Shown: positions 40,086 through 48,365 of the stretch, in pieces | Position numbering within the stretch: position 1 is the stretch's first letter | Layout of the letters: every line of letters starts with the position of its first letter | Source: an uncultured Pelagibacteraceae bacterium | GTDB taxonomy: Bacteria > Pseudomonadota > Alphaproteobacteria > Pelagibacterales > Pelagibacteraceae | Direction: 5' to 3' | Length of the DNA stretch: 64,000 bases | Assembly: GCA_902568465.1 (NCBI GenBank) | Contig: CACFQR010000001.1 | Location: 164,525 to 228,524 of the forward strand | The notes under the pieces: model-generated | The model's input: the letters and a program-made list of their open reading frames with translations, nothing else | The model's database searches: none | What the model was told of the DNA's origin: nothing | Position numbers and translations under genes: made by a program

Positions 40086-41033
40086 TTTTTTGAATTCAAA
40101 AGAGTAAGAAATAATTTTGTAGGTCAATTTTGCTGCTAGAAAGTTATATGAATCAAAACCTTTAATAGGTGAAAGCTCATTAATATCTGCCCCTACTATA
40201 TTAGAGTTCTGAGAGGCAATTTTTAAAATATTCATTGTTTCGTCCCAAAATAAACCTCCTGGCTCAGGCGTTCCAGTTGCGGGCATTAAACTTGAGTCCA
40301 ACCCATCAACATCAAATGTAATATATACTTTTTTATTTTTTATAGCTTTTTTGAACTCTTTCAAATTCCATTTATTTTTATCCTTTGCCCAAAAAATTTT
40401 TATTCTTTTTTTATTTTTTCTTAAAAAAGGTATTTCATTTGACGAAATATTTCTTATACCAAAGGATATAACACTTACATTAGTATTATCTAAGCATCTT
40501 CTTATTGCTGAAGCATGTGAAAATTTATTTCCATTATAACTATTTCTTAGGTCTGCATGAGCATCAAAATGTAATAAACATATTTTGCCATATTTTTTAA
40601 TAAAAGGTCTAATAGATCCAGCTGTTAACGAATGCTCTCCTCCCAGCACAACAGGAAATTTTTTATTTTTTAATAAAGATTTATTAATACTTTCAATTTG
40701 ATTTAAAGCATCTTCTATTTTTTTTTTTATTGGAAAAGGCTTTAAAGTTTTTATGCCAATTTTTTTGTACGGCTCTTTGCGTAAATCTTCATCATAAAGC
40801 TCAACCTGATGTGATGCTTTAATAATTTCTTGAGGTCCTTTACTAGTTCCCGAGCCATAGCTTACAGTTTTTTCAATACCAAAAGGTACTACAACAACAT
40901 TTTCCTTTATATTACTTTTATTATCTACTCCAAGAAACCCTTTTTTATTTGAAAGATATTTCAATTTTTTATCCAAATATATTTGAGAAATTTTTTCTAT
41001 TTCTGTCTTTCCAAATTTTGCGGTGATATGCAT
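40074..41033 (-). CDS. Ureohydrolase (agmatinase/arginase family), SpeB-like
   Basis: Binuclear Mn enzyme that hydrolyses a guanidino group to urea. Metal ligands are visible: G-G-E-H-S, H-F-D-A-H-A-D-L, and F-D-V-D-G-L-D; the T-G-T-P-E-P-G-G segment is typical of agmatinases. From ATG 41033 the product is 319 aa; this start overlaps the upstream gene by 65 bp. The ORF extends to 41165, but that part shadows the neighbouring gene. TTG codons just after 40980 are alternatives giving a shorter N-terminus. Third gene of the polyamine operon. No arginine decarboxylase is in the window, so substrate (agmatine or another guanidino compound) is open. Confidence 0.82.
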   Translation of the reverse strand: MHITAKFGKTEIEKISQIYLDKKLKYLSNKKGFLGVDNKSNIKENVVVVPFGIEKTVSYGSGTSKGPQEIIKASHQVELYDEDLRKEPYKKIGIKTLKPFPIKKKIEDALNQIESINKSLLKNKKFPVVLGGEHSLTAGSIRPFIKKYGKICLLHFDAHADLRNSYNGNKFSHASAIRRCLDNTNVSVISFGIRNISSNEIPFLRKNKKRIKIFWAKDKNKWNLKEFKKAIKNKKVYITFDVDGLDSSLMPATGTPEPGGLFWDETMNILKIASQNSNIVGADINELSPIKGFDSYNFLAAKLTYKIISYSFEFKKLNS

Positions 41034-42015
41034 CACTTGCAATAAGTGGCAACACACTTGTTGCTTCCGCAAAGACCATTTGTTCCTTTGAAAGATCAAC
41101 TTTGCCCCATGAGCTTGCTTCTTTAAGAGTAGAGCTGCTACAAGCACCATCTCTAGTATCAGCAACTGTTATTTGAACGGCATACTTATGCATATCAACA
41201 TCTTTACCAAGTAATTCTGCACAAACAACCGTATCTTGTACAAAATTTTTAGGAACACCACCACCAATCATAAACAGGCCAGATGTTTTAGATTTTATCT
41301 TTATCTCCGTTAATTCCCTAAACTCTCTAATAGAGTCAATTGTCATACATTTTTTTGGATTTTTTTCTTGATGCATAACTAGGCCAAAACCTGCGCTTGA
41401 GTCCGTAAATGCTGGACAAAATATAGGCACATTATTGTCATAGGCTGTTTCAATTAATGAATCTTTCTTTTTTGCATTAGTTTTTAAATATTTTCCAATT
41501 TCTCTTATAAATTCTCTAGAAGTATATGGTCTTGGATCAAGACTATCAGCAATATCACAAATGATTTTATCACATTTTTGTAACTCTTCTTCATCAATAT
41601 ACGTATCATATATTCTATCAATGTAATTATCTCTAAGTTGTTTGTCGTCTTGAAATTGTGAGCCCTGATAATGTTTAAAGCCCAACGCTTCAAAAAAATC
41701 CATGTCTATAATTGAGGCTCCTGTTGCTACTATTACATCAACCATATTATATTTGATCATATCGGAATATATTTTCATACATCCTGCCGCAGAAGTAGAT
41801 CCAGCTAACGTAAGAAAAATTGTACAGTTTTTGTCAGTTAGCATTTCATTAAAAATATTTGATGCTTTTGCTGTATCCCTCGAAGTAAACGACATTTTAT
41901 TCATTGATTCTATAATTTTTCTAGAATCAAAAGTTGTTATATCTATGTGTTCAACAGGCTTTTCTAAAAAGGTCTTTTTATTGTGACCCACTTTCGGATT
42001 TCTCGGGCTATTCAT
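40969..42015 (-). CDS. Deoxyhypusine synthase-like protein (probable polyamine aminobutyl/aminopropyl transferase)
   Basis: A 348-aa protein of the deoxyhypusine synthase family. An NAD-binding region contains T-L-A-G-S-T-S-A-A-G and V-A-T-G-A-S-I, and the catalytic-lysine segment S-S-W-G-K-V near residue 310 is kept. Bacteria lack eIF5A, so the family in bacteria makes polyamines instead; some members have been shown to be homospermidine synthases (SpeY). It begins immediately after the ornithine decarboxylase stop (TAA-ATG) and overlaps the ureohydrolase start, consistent with one pathway. Confidence 0.85.
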   Translation of the reverse strand: MNSPRNPKVGHNKKTFLEKPVEHIDITTFDSRKIIESMNKMSFTSRDTAKASNIFNEMLTDKNCTIFLTLAGSTSAAGCMKIYSDMIKYNMVDVIVATGASIIDMDFFEALGFKHYQGSQFQDDKQLRDNYIDRIYDTYIDEEELQKCDKIICDIADSLDPRPYTSREFIREIGKYLKTNAKKKDSLIETAYDNNVPIFCPAFTDSSAGFGLVMHQEKNPKKCMTIDSIREFRELTEIKIKSKTSGLFMIGGGVPKNFVQDTVVCAELLGKDVDMHKYAVQITVADTRDGACSSSTLKEASSWGKVDLSKEQMVFAEATSVLPLIASDAYHRKIWKDRNRKNFSNIFG

Positions 42016-43194
42016 TTAAGCAACAAGATAACTAGATAAGATATCTTTATTGTACATTGACATTATAGGTTTATCGTTTACTTCAAAAATTTGATCGGAA
42101 TAAAAACCATTAAATTTTGTTCTAAAAGTCAAAGAGTATGCCCCTAGCTGTCCTATTTCTAAGTAGTCTCCTTCTTTTAAATTATTTGGTAAAACAAAAG
42201 GTCCCTTCATGTAGTCTATACTATCGCAAGTAGGTCCATACAAACTATAAGAAGTTAATTTTTTAGAAGTTACTCTTCCACTAGGTATCATTTTTGTTGG
42301 AAGAACAAAGCTAGGAACTCCAGCATCAAATAAACTTCCGTAAGTTCCATCGTTAATATAAAGTTTTTGTTTTTTTCTTAAAACCACTCTAACTATTGAA
42401 GATCCACTTTCTGCTACCAAAGCTCTTCCAGGTTCACACATTAACTCAGGTTTTTTTTCTAGTTTTAAATTATTAAAAGTCTTTTTAATTTCACTAATGT
42501 AGTTTTCAAGAGGTTGCGGATTTAAATCGGGATAAACAGAAGGAAAGCCACCACCTACATTTATAAAATCAGGCATGATTTTTGTTTTTTTAATTATGTT
42601 TCCTAATTCTTTAATACCTTTAGAATAGGAAATGGGGTGCATGCATTGAGAACCCACATGGAAACTCAAACCAATCTTACTGGCATGAGCTTTTGCAAGT
42701 CTTAATAAACCTAAAGCTTCACTAGGAAGAGCTCCAAATTTTTGTGATAAATCTATTTCTGCATGTTCATTAGAAATAGAAACTCTAACGAACAAATTTA
42801 GATCTTTAGCATTATTTGTTGCTTCTATGATTTTTTGAAGCTCATCTTTTGTATCAAAAGCAAAATCCCGAACATTATAATTGAAATAAGACTCTTTAAT
42901 ATGTTCACGACTTTTTACAGTGTTCATATAATACAATCTAGACTTAGGGAAATTTTTTTGAATTAATTTAATTTCATTTATTGATGCTACATCAAATTTT
43001 TCTATACCACTTTCTGCAATATATTTTATTACCCTTTCATTTGGATTAGTTTTGACTGCGTAAAGTATGTTTCCTGGAAAGTGACTTTTAAACCAGCTAC
43101 ACGCCGATTTTATTGAATTTGGTCTTATGCAATAAACTGGATCTACTGGTTGAACAGTGTTAACCAGTTCTTCAACAGAGTTAAATTTTTGCAT
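42016..43194 (-). CDS. Ornithine/lysine decarboxylase, alanine-racemase fold (eukaryote-like ODC)
   Basis: A 392-aa PLP enzyme that makes putrescine (or cadaverine). PLP Lys is in Y-A-V-K-T-N-P near residue 48; H-V-G-S-Q and the G-G-G-F-P motif follow, and the active-site Cys is in G-P-T-C-D-S-I-D-Y near residue 328, as in fold-III ODCs rather than diaminopimelate decarboxylases. An AGGGGACC purine-rich site precedes the ATG. First gene of the ODC-DHS-like-ureohydrolase operon, divergent from regA over a 201-bp control region holding a tandem palindromic repeat. Confidence 0.9.
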   Translation of the reverse strand: MQKFNSVEELVNTVQPVDPVYCIRPNSIKSACSWFKSHFPGNILYAVKTNPNERVIKYIAESGIEKFDVASINEIKLIQKNFPKSRLYYMNTVKSREHIKESYFNYNVRDFAFDTKDELQKIIEATNNAKDLNLFVRVSISNEHAEIDLSQKFGALPSEALGLLRLAKAHASKIGLSFHVGSQCMHPISYSKGIKELGNIIKKTKIMPDFINVGGGFPSVYPDLNPQPLENYISEIKKTFNNLKLEKKPELMCEPGRALVAESGSSIVRVVLRKKQKLYINDGTYGSLFDAGVPSFVLPTKMIPSGRVTSKKLTSYSLYGPTCDSIDYMKGPFVLPNNLKEGDYLEIGQLGAYSLTFRTKFNGFYSDQIFEVNDKPIMSMYNKDILSSYLVA

Positions 43195-43280
43195 CCCATT
43201 GGTCCCCTTTTTTATTAAACAAAATATATAAAAAATTTAAAAAAAAACTCTCTTAATTTCGGTTTTACAGAAATGACTAC

Positions 43281-43320
43281 TGATGTCAACATGTTAATAG
43301 TGATGTCAACATGTTAACAG
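43281..43320. repeat. Tandem 20-bp palindromic repeat, candidate operator between ODC and regA
   Basis: TGATGTCAACATGTTAATAG (43281-43300) is followed directly by TGATGTCAACATGTTAACAG (43301-43320), 19/20 identical. Each copy has the AACATGTT palindrome; GTCAACATGTTAAC in copy 2 is palindromic but for one pair. Two turns of helix separate them, so a regulator could bind both on the same DNA face. Read on the minus strand each copy also contains TTGACA. Confidence 0.7.
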
Positions 43321-43371
43321 AGGTTACAAGTTTACCATCTTGAATTTTTTTTTTTAGGACTTACATAAAAC

Positions 43372-43377
43372 TATAAT
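43372..43377 (+). promoter_or_regulatory. -10 element of regA promoter
   Basis: Perfect TATAAT at 43372-43377, 18 bp before the regA ATG; an AAGGA ribosome binding site lies at 43382-43386. No good -35 at the ideal distance (poly-T there), so activation from the tandem repeat about 50 bp upstream is possible. Confidence 0.5.
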
Positions 43378-43395
43378 CAAAAAGGAAAATTTAGA

Positions 43396-43965
43396 ATGAC
43401 AAAAGATCAAAAAGCAGAAGGCATAAAAATTGTTGATATTGTTGATAAATCGCTACTTATAGTGGATGATGACAATCCCCTTAGAGATAGATTGGCTCGC
43501 GCGATGGAGAAAAAGGGGTTTACAGTACAACAGGCCGAAAGTGTTAAAAAAGGAATTGATAGTGCTAGAAATACACCCCCAGCGTTTGCAGTCATAGATT
43601 TACGGCTAGGAGACGGAAATGGACTTGAAGTAGTTAAGGAGATTCGAAAGATTAAAAAAGATAGTCGAATCATCATGTTGACCGGATATGGAAATATACC
43701 AACAGCAGTTGCTGCTGTTAAAGCTGGAGCTATAGATTATATTCCAAAACCTGCCGATGCTGATGATGTTGAGAATGCTCTTTTAGCATTACCAAATTCT
43801 CAGGCTACACCTCCTCAAAACCCGATGTCAGCTGATAGAGTTAAGTGGGAGCACATTCATAGAGTTTTTGAATTATGTAACAGAAATGTTTCAGAAACGG
43901 CAAGAAGATTAAAAATGCACCGCAGAACCTTGCAAAGAATTCTTTCTAAAAGATCCCCTAAGTAA
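43396..43965 (+). CDS. regA: Response regulator RegA/PrrA/ActR-type
   Basis: A 189-aa two-domain regulator. The receiver has the acidic pocket I-V-D-D-D near residue 23 and phosphoacceptor Asp in V-I-D-L-R-L-G-D-G near 70, then Lys in I-P-K-P. A proline-containing linker and the Fis-like helix-turn-helix N-V-S-E-T-A-R-R-L-K-M-H-R-R-T-L-Q-R-I-L are nearly invariant in RegA proteins. RegB/RegA control redox-dependent energy genes. The last 8 bp overlap the convergent bioY end. Confidence 0.93.
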   Translation: MTKDQKAEGIKIVDIVDKSLLIVDDDNPLRDRLARAMEKKGFTVQQAESVKKGIDSARNTPPAFAVIDLRLGDGNGLEVVKEIRKIKKDSRIIMLTGYGNIPTAVAAVKAGAIDYIPKPADADDVENALLALPNSQATPPQNPMSADRVKWEHIHRVFELCNRNVSETARRLKMHRRTLQRILSKRSPK

Positions 43966-44518
43966 TTTTTATTATTTTTTTTACTTTAACTAAAGTTGGA
44001 ACAAGAATAGATAAAAGTAAGATTTTAAATAGTTCGGCAAGTAAAAAAGGCTGAGCTCCAAATTTAAATATTGGTTTTTCCCATCCAATCAAAATACCCA
44101 ACCACAATAAACCAAGAATATAAATTAAGCTTACTGAAAATATTAGTTTGATAAAAGTATTTATTATTCCTTTGTCATATTTAAATATACCTGCAAAATA
44201 CGTAGCTAATAAAAAACCGATAAGGTAGCCCATTGTTGGGCCTGTAAAATAAACTAACCCAATACCTTTTTCTGGTGTGCCAGCAAATACGGGTAAACCA
44301 AAAATTCCTTCAAATAGATAAAGACTTGTAGTTAAAAACCCAATTTTAGGACCTAAAGTTATTCCTAATAACAAAACCACAAAAGTTTGCATCGTCATTG
44401 GAACTGGATAAAAAGGAATTTTAATTTTAGCTGAAATCGTTAAAAGCAAAGTTCCAAATATTGCGATTAAAAATATTTTCACAATTTGACTTATTTCTAT
44501 TTTTTTTATTGCTTCCAT
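43958..44518 (-). CDS. bioY: Biotin transporter substrate-binding component BioY
   Basis: A 186-aa membrane protein with six hydrophobic segments and the BioY features P-F-Y-P-V-P-M-T-M-Q-T near residue 34, L-Y-L-F-E-G-I-F-G-L-P-V-F near 64 and a G-P-T-M-G-Y-L-I-G-F segment near 91. It is the S component of an ECF-type biotin importer. No ECF ATPase/T partner (bioM/bioN) is here; the adjacent ATPase belongs to another family, so BioY may act alone, as some BioY proteins can. Confidence 0.92.
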   Translation of the reverse strand: MEAIKKIEISQIVKIFLIAIFGTLLLTISAKIKIPFYPVPMTMQTFVVLLLGITLGPKIGFLTTSLYLFEGIFGLPVFAGTPEKGIGLVYFTGPTMGYLIGFLLATYFAGIFKYDKGIINTFIKLIFSVSLIYILGLLWLGILIGWEKPIFKFGAQPFLLAELFKILLLSILVPTLVKVKKIIKIT

Positions 44519-44550
44519 AATAAGTACAATACTGTTTTTTTTATCGAAAT

Positions 44551-45480
44551 CTAGCTTTTTGTAAGATCAATAAATACATCTTCTAAATTACCTTCTTCAG
44601 TTGAAATATCTTTAATTTCCATACCAGCATTTTTGATTTTATTTATTATTTCGTCTATTTGATGTTTTTTTCTCTCGTATGATACCGATATTTCATTATC
44701 AGATTTGTATGTAAGTTTAAGATCATTTAATTCATTTTTATTAATATTATTTGTTTTTTTTACTTTAAAAGTAATTTTTTTAGTTTTTATTCGATCTAAA
44801 AGATTTTTGGTTGTATCTAAAGTTACTAAATTACCTTTATTAATAATTGCTATTTTTTCACACATCTCTTCAGCTTCATACATTAAATGAGTAGTTAAGA
44901 TAATAGTTACTCCTTGTTGATTAAGTTTTTTTACATTGTTCCATAAGTTTTGTCTTAATTCGACGTCAACACCTGCTGTAGGCTCATCCAAAACTAAAAT
45001 TGGAGGTCTATGAACCATTGCTTTTCCAATTAGCAATCTTCTTTTCATCCCACCTGATAAGCTTCTAGCATAAGCATTAGCTTGATTTTCCAGGGATACC
45101 AATTTAAGTATTGTATCAGTTATCCTATCTTCTTTTGGTATTCCATATAATCCCGCTTGTAATTCTAAAAGTTTTTTAGGACTAAAAAATGCATCCAAGT
45201 TTACTTCTTGCGGAACTATTCCAATTGATGACCTAACTTGTCTTGGATTTTTGTCTAAATCATATCCCCAAACATTTACACTTCCAGAATTTTTAATGAC
45301 TGTTCCAGCAAGTATATTTAAAAAGGTAGTCTTCCCAGCTCCGTTAGGTCCAAGTAATCCAAAAATTTCTCCCTCTTTCACCTCTAAGTTTAAATTATTT
45401 AAGGCTACAACCTCTTTTTGAGATTTTCCTGAATAAATTTTAGTTAATTTTTCTACTTTTAATGCGTTTTTTTTGTCCAT
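44551..45480 (-). CDS. ABC transporter ATP-binding protein (ABC-2/NodI/DrrA-like), no adjacent permease
   Basis: A 309-aa ATPase with Walker A G-P-N-G-A-G-K-T-T near residue 43, signature L-S-G-G-M-K near 143, Walker B L-V-L-D-E-P-T-A-G-V-D near 163, and a C-terminal regulatory extension as in the CcmA/NodI/DrrA families. These normally pair with an ABC-2 permease for export of drugs, lipids or polysaccharide. The neighbours are bioY and polA, so the permease must be elsewhere. Substrate unknown. Confidence 0.9.
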   Translation of the reverse strand: MDKKNALKVEKLTKIYSGKSQKEVVALNNLNLEVKEGEIFGLLGPNGAGKTTFLNILAGTVIKNSGSVNVWGYDLDKNPRQVRSSIGIVPQEVNLDAFFSPKKLLELQAGLYGIPKEDRITDTILKLVSLENQANAYARSLSGGMKRRLLIGKAMVHRPPILVLDEPTAGVDVELRQNLWNNVKKLNQQGVTIILTTHLMYEAEEMCEKIAIINKGNLVTLDTTKNLLDRIKTKKITFKVKKTNNINKNELNDLKLTYKSDNEISVSYERKKHQIDEIINKIKNAGMEIKDISTEEGNLEDVFIDLTKS

Positions 45481-45536
45481 GATGATTTAGCTTTTATATA
45501 TCCTTAACAGTAATTAAAATAGGTTAATATTAATCT

Positions 45537-48308
45537 ATGAGTTCCATAAAAAAAACTGACCATTTTTACCTCATTGACGGCTCAGGATACATTTTTAGGG
45601 CGTATTACGCTTTACCACCTCTATCGAGAAAAAGTGATGGATTACCTACAGGTGCAGTTAGTGGATTTTGTTCTATGTTGTTTAAATTATTAGAAGAATC
45701 TAGAAGTGATGATTCAGATAACAAACCCACTCATTTTGCGGTTATATTTGATTCAGCAAGAAAAAATTTTAGAAATGATATTTACAGCGAATACAAAGCT
45801 AATAGAACCGAAGCGCCTGAAGATTTGGCCCCTCAATTTGAATATATAAGAAAATCAGTTAAAGCATTTAATTTACCGTCCATAGAGTTAATTAATTATG
45901 AAGCTGATGATTTAATAGCGACCTATGCGAAAAAAATAATTACGGCAGGAGGTAAAGTAACAGTAATTTCTTCTGACAAAGATCTAATGCAGCTAGTTTC
46001 TAAAAATATTAGATTATATGACCCTATGAAAAGCAAGGTTTTGGGTGAAAAAGAAGTTATTGAAAAATTTGGAGTTAAGCCTAATCAAGTCGTTGACGTG
46101 CAATCTTTAGCTGGAGACTCATCAGATAATATTCCTGGCGTTCCTGGCATTGGAATAAAAACAGCATCTGAACTTATAAATAAATATAAAACACTAGATA
46201 TTTTATTAAAGAAAGCTAAAGAGATTCCTCAAAACAAAAGAAGAGAAACATTACTGGCAAATAAAGATAAGGCCATTTTGAGTAGAAAGCTGGTTACTCT
46301 TAAAGATGATGTTCCGGTCAAAGAAGATGTAAATAGTTTTATTTTAAAAGATGTGCAGAAAGAAAAACTTTATGATTTTTTAAGAGAAATGGAGTTTAAT
46401 AAATTATTAAGTAGAGCAATTGATTTTTATGGTGAGCCAGGAGATAAAAAAATTAAATCAATTAACCCAAGTATTAAATTAGGGACAGTTAATGTTAAAG
46501 GCTATCAAAGTATTACCAATGAGGAAGAACTGGATAAATGGTTAAATATTTTAAATGAACAATCAGTTATAGCTGTTGATACGGAAACATCCTCACTTAA
46601 TCCTTTAGAAACTGATTTAGTAGGTATTTCATTTAGTTATGCGCCAAATAAAGCTTGTTACATTCCATTAGCACATAAAAATATTAAAGGTTTAAAAAAA
46701 GAAATAGTATTAAAAAAAATTAAACCAATCTTAGAAGATCCAAGCATAAAAAAAATAGGTCAAAATATTAAATTTGATTTTCTTGTTCTTAGTCAAAATA
46801 ATATTGAAATAAAATCTTTTGAAGATACAATGCTAATTTCATATACATTAGATGCTGGAAGTAACAGACATAACCTAGATACACTTTCTGAAATTCATTT
46901 AAATCATAAGACTATTTCTTATAAAGAATTGGTTGGTACAGGAAAAAATAAATTAAATTTTTCTGATATTACTTTGGATAAAGCTACCGAATATGCTGCT
47001 GAGGATGCGGATGTTACTTTAAGACTTTACAACCACCTTAGGACGAGGCTCGACGAAGAAAAATTAAATAAAATCTATGAAGATTTTGAAAAGCCGATGG
47101 TAAAATTACTATCCAAACTTGAATTTAATGGCATCAAAGTTGATGATGAATATCTTAAAAAACTTTCTAAAAGTTTCGAAGAAAGATTAAAAAAGATAGA
47201 AAAAGAAATACATTCAATAGCTGGCAAGGAATTTAATATAGCTTCTCCAAAACAACTTGGTGAAATAATTTATAATGAACTTAAAATTGCTAAATTAAAA
47301 AAAACAAAAAAGGGAAGTTTAGCAACCAGTGCAAATATCCTAGAAGATCTTGCGCTTTCAGGGCATAAATTTCCTAACCTGGTGTTAGAGTGGAGGCAAA
47401 TTTCAAAACTTAAGAACACTTATTCAGATGCATTACAAGACCATATAAGCAAGAAAACTAAAAGAGTTCATACATCTTTTCTGTTAGCTGCTACAAATAC
47501 TGGTAGATTAGCATCTAGTGATCCAAATTTACAAAATATTCCAATTAAGTCAGAAGAAGGAAAACAAATTAGAAAAGCTTTTGTTGCGGATAAAAAAAAT
47601 ATTTTAATTTCTGCAGATTACAATCAAATAGAAATGAGAATTTTAGCTGATATAGCAGATGTAAAAGAGTTGAAAAAGGCTTTTAAAAATAATGAAGATA
47701 TTCATAGCTTAACAGCAAGCCAGGTTTTTAATGTACCAATTAATGAGGTTAACGAAGATCTTAGAAGAAAAGCCAAAACAATTAATTTTGGCATTATTTA
47801 TGGAATTACACAATATGGATTAGCTAAACAAATTTCAGTTTCAAACCAAGAAGCTTTAGATTTTATAAATGCTTATTTTAAAAAATTTCCTCAAATAAAA
47901 GATTACATGAACTCAACAATAAAAATATGTAGAAAGCAAGGATACGTAAGTAATATTTTTGGCAGAAGAATTCATCTAAAGGGTATAAATGATAAAAATT
48001 TTAGTATTAGAAGTTTTCAGGAACGAGCAGCAATTAATGCTCCTATACAAGGCTCAGCTGCTGACATTATTAGATTAGCTATGATTAAAATAAATAAGCT
48101 AATTGAAGAAGATAAAAAATTTCAAACAAAGATGCTTTTACAAATACATGATGAGTTAATATTTGAATGTTCAGAAAAGGATCAAGAATATGTAAAAAAA
48201 ACAATCAAAGAAGCTATGATTTCAATTTCAAAGTCTGATCATCACATGTTTTCAATTCCATTAGAAGTTAATGTAAACTCAGGATATAATTGGGGAGAAG
48301 CACATTAA
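45537..48308 (+). CDS. polA: DNA polymerase I
   Basis: A 923-aa enzyme with all three activities: 5'-nuclease domain (about 1-310), 3'-5' exonuclease (about 340-520; D-T-E-T-S, N-x-K-F-D and Y-A-A-E-D-A-D indicate a working proofreading site), and family A polymerase (about 540-923; D-Y-N-Q-I-E-M-R, R-R-K-A-K-T-I-N-F-G-I-I-Y-G, and I-H-D-E). The G-Y-N-W-G-E-A-H end is typical. TTAACA at 45504 and TAATAT at 45525 may be its promoter, starting close to the ATG. Confidence 0.97.
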   Translation: MSSIKKTDHFYLIDGSGYIFRAYYALPPLSRKSDGLPTGAVSGFCSMLFKLLEESRSDDSDNKPTHFAVIFDSARKNFRNDIYSEYKANRTEAPEDLAPQFEYIRKSVKAFNLPSIELINYEADDLIATYAKKIITAGGKVTVISSDKDLMQLVSKNIRLYDPMKSKVLGEKEVIEKFGVKPNQVVDVQSLAGDSSDNIPGVPGIGIKTASELINKYKTLDILLKKAKEIPQNKRRETLLANKDKAILSRKLVTLKDDVPVKEDVNSFILKDVQKEKLYDFLREMEFNKLLSRAIDFYGEPGDKKIKSINPSIKLGTVNVKGYQSITNEEELDKWLNILNEQSVIAVDTETSSLNPLETDLVGISFSYAPNKACYIPLAHKNIKGLKKEIVLKKIKPILEDPSIKKIGQNIKFDFLVLSQNNIEIKSFEDTMLISYTLDAGSNRHNLDTLSEIHLNHKTISYKELVGTGKNKLNFSDITLDKATEYAAEDADVTLRLYNHLRTRLDEEKLNKIYEDFEKPMVKLLSKLEFNGIKVDDEYLKKLSKSFEERLKKIEKEIHSIAGKEFNIASPKQLGEIIYNELKIAKLKKTKKGSLATSANILEDLALSGHKFPNLVLEWRQISKLKNTYSDALQDHISKKTKRVHTSFLLAATNTGRLASSDPNLQNIPIKSEEGKQIRKAFVADKKNILISADYNQIEMRILADIADVKELKKAFKNNEDIHSLTASQVFNVPINEVNEDLRRKAKTINFGIIYGITQYGLAKQISVSNQEALDFINAYFKKFPQIKDYMNSTIKICRKQGYVSNIFGRRIHLKGINDKNFSIRSFQERAAINAPIQGSAADIIRLAMIKINKLIEEDKKFQTKMLLQIHDELIFECSEKDQEYVKKTIKEAMISISKSDHHMFSIPLEVNVNSGYNWGEAH

Positions 48309-48329
48309 TATTCCTAATACTTGCCCAAT

Positions 48330-48357
48330 TTGTGACAATTTAGTATTTCTATATTAT
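48330..48357 (+). promoter_or_regulatory. Predicted promoter of chvI-chvG
   Basis: TTGTGA at 48330-48335 and TATTAT at 48352-48357, spacing 16 bp. The chvI ATG at 48366 follows only 8 bp after the -10, with no ribosome binding site, so a leaderless mRNA is likely if this promoter is used. Confidence 0.5.
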
Positions 48358-48365
48358 ATTAATTT

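Noticed and set aside
43281-43320. CRISPR array
   Set aside because: Only two directly abutting 20-bp copies without spacers and no cas genes; operator is the better reading.
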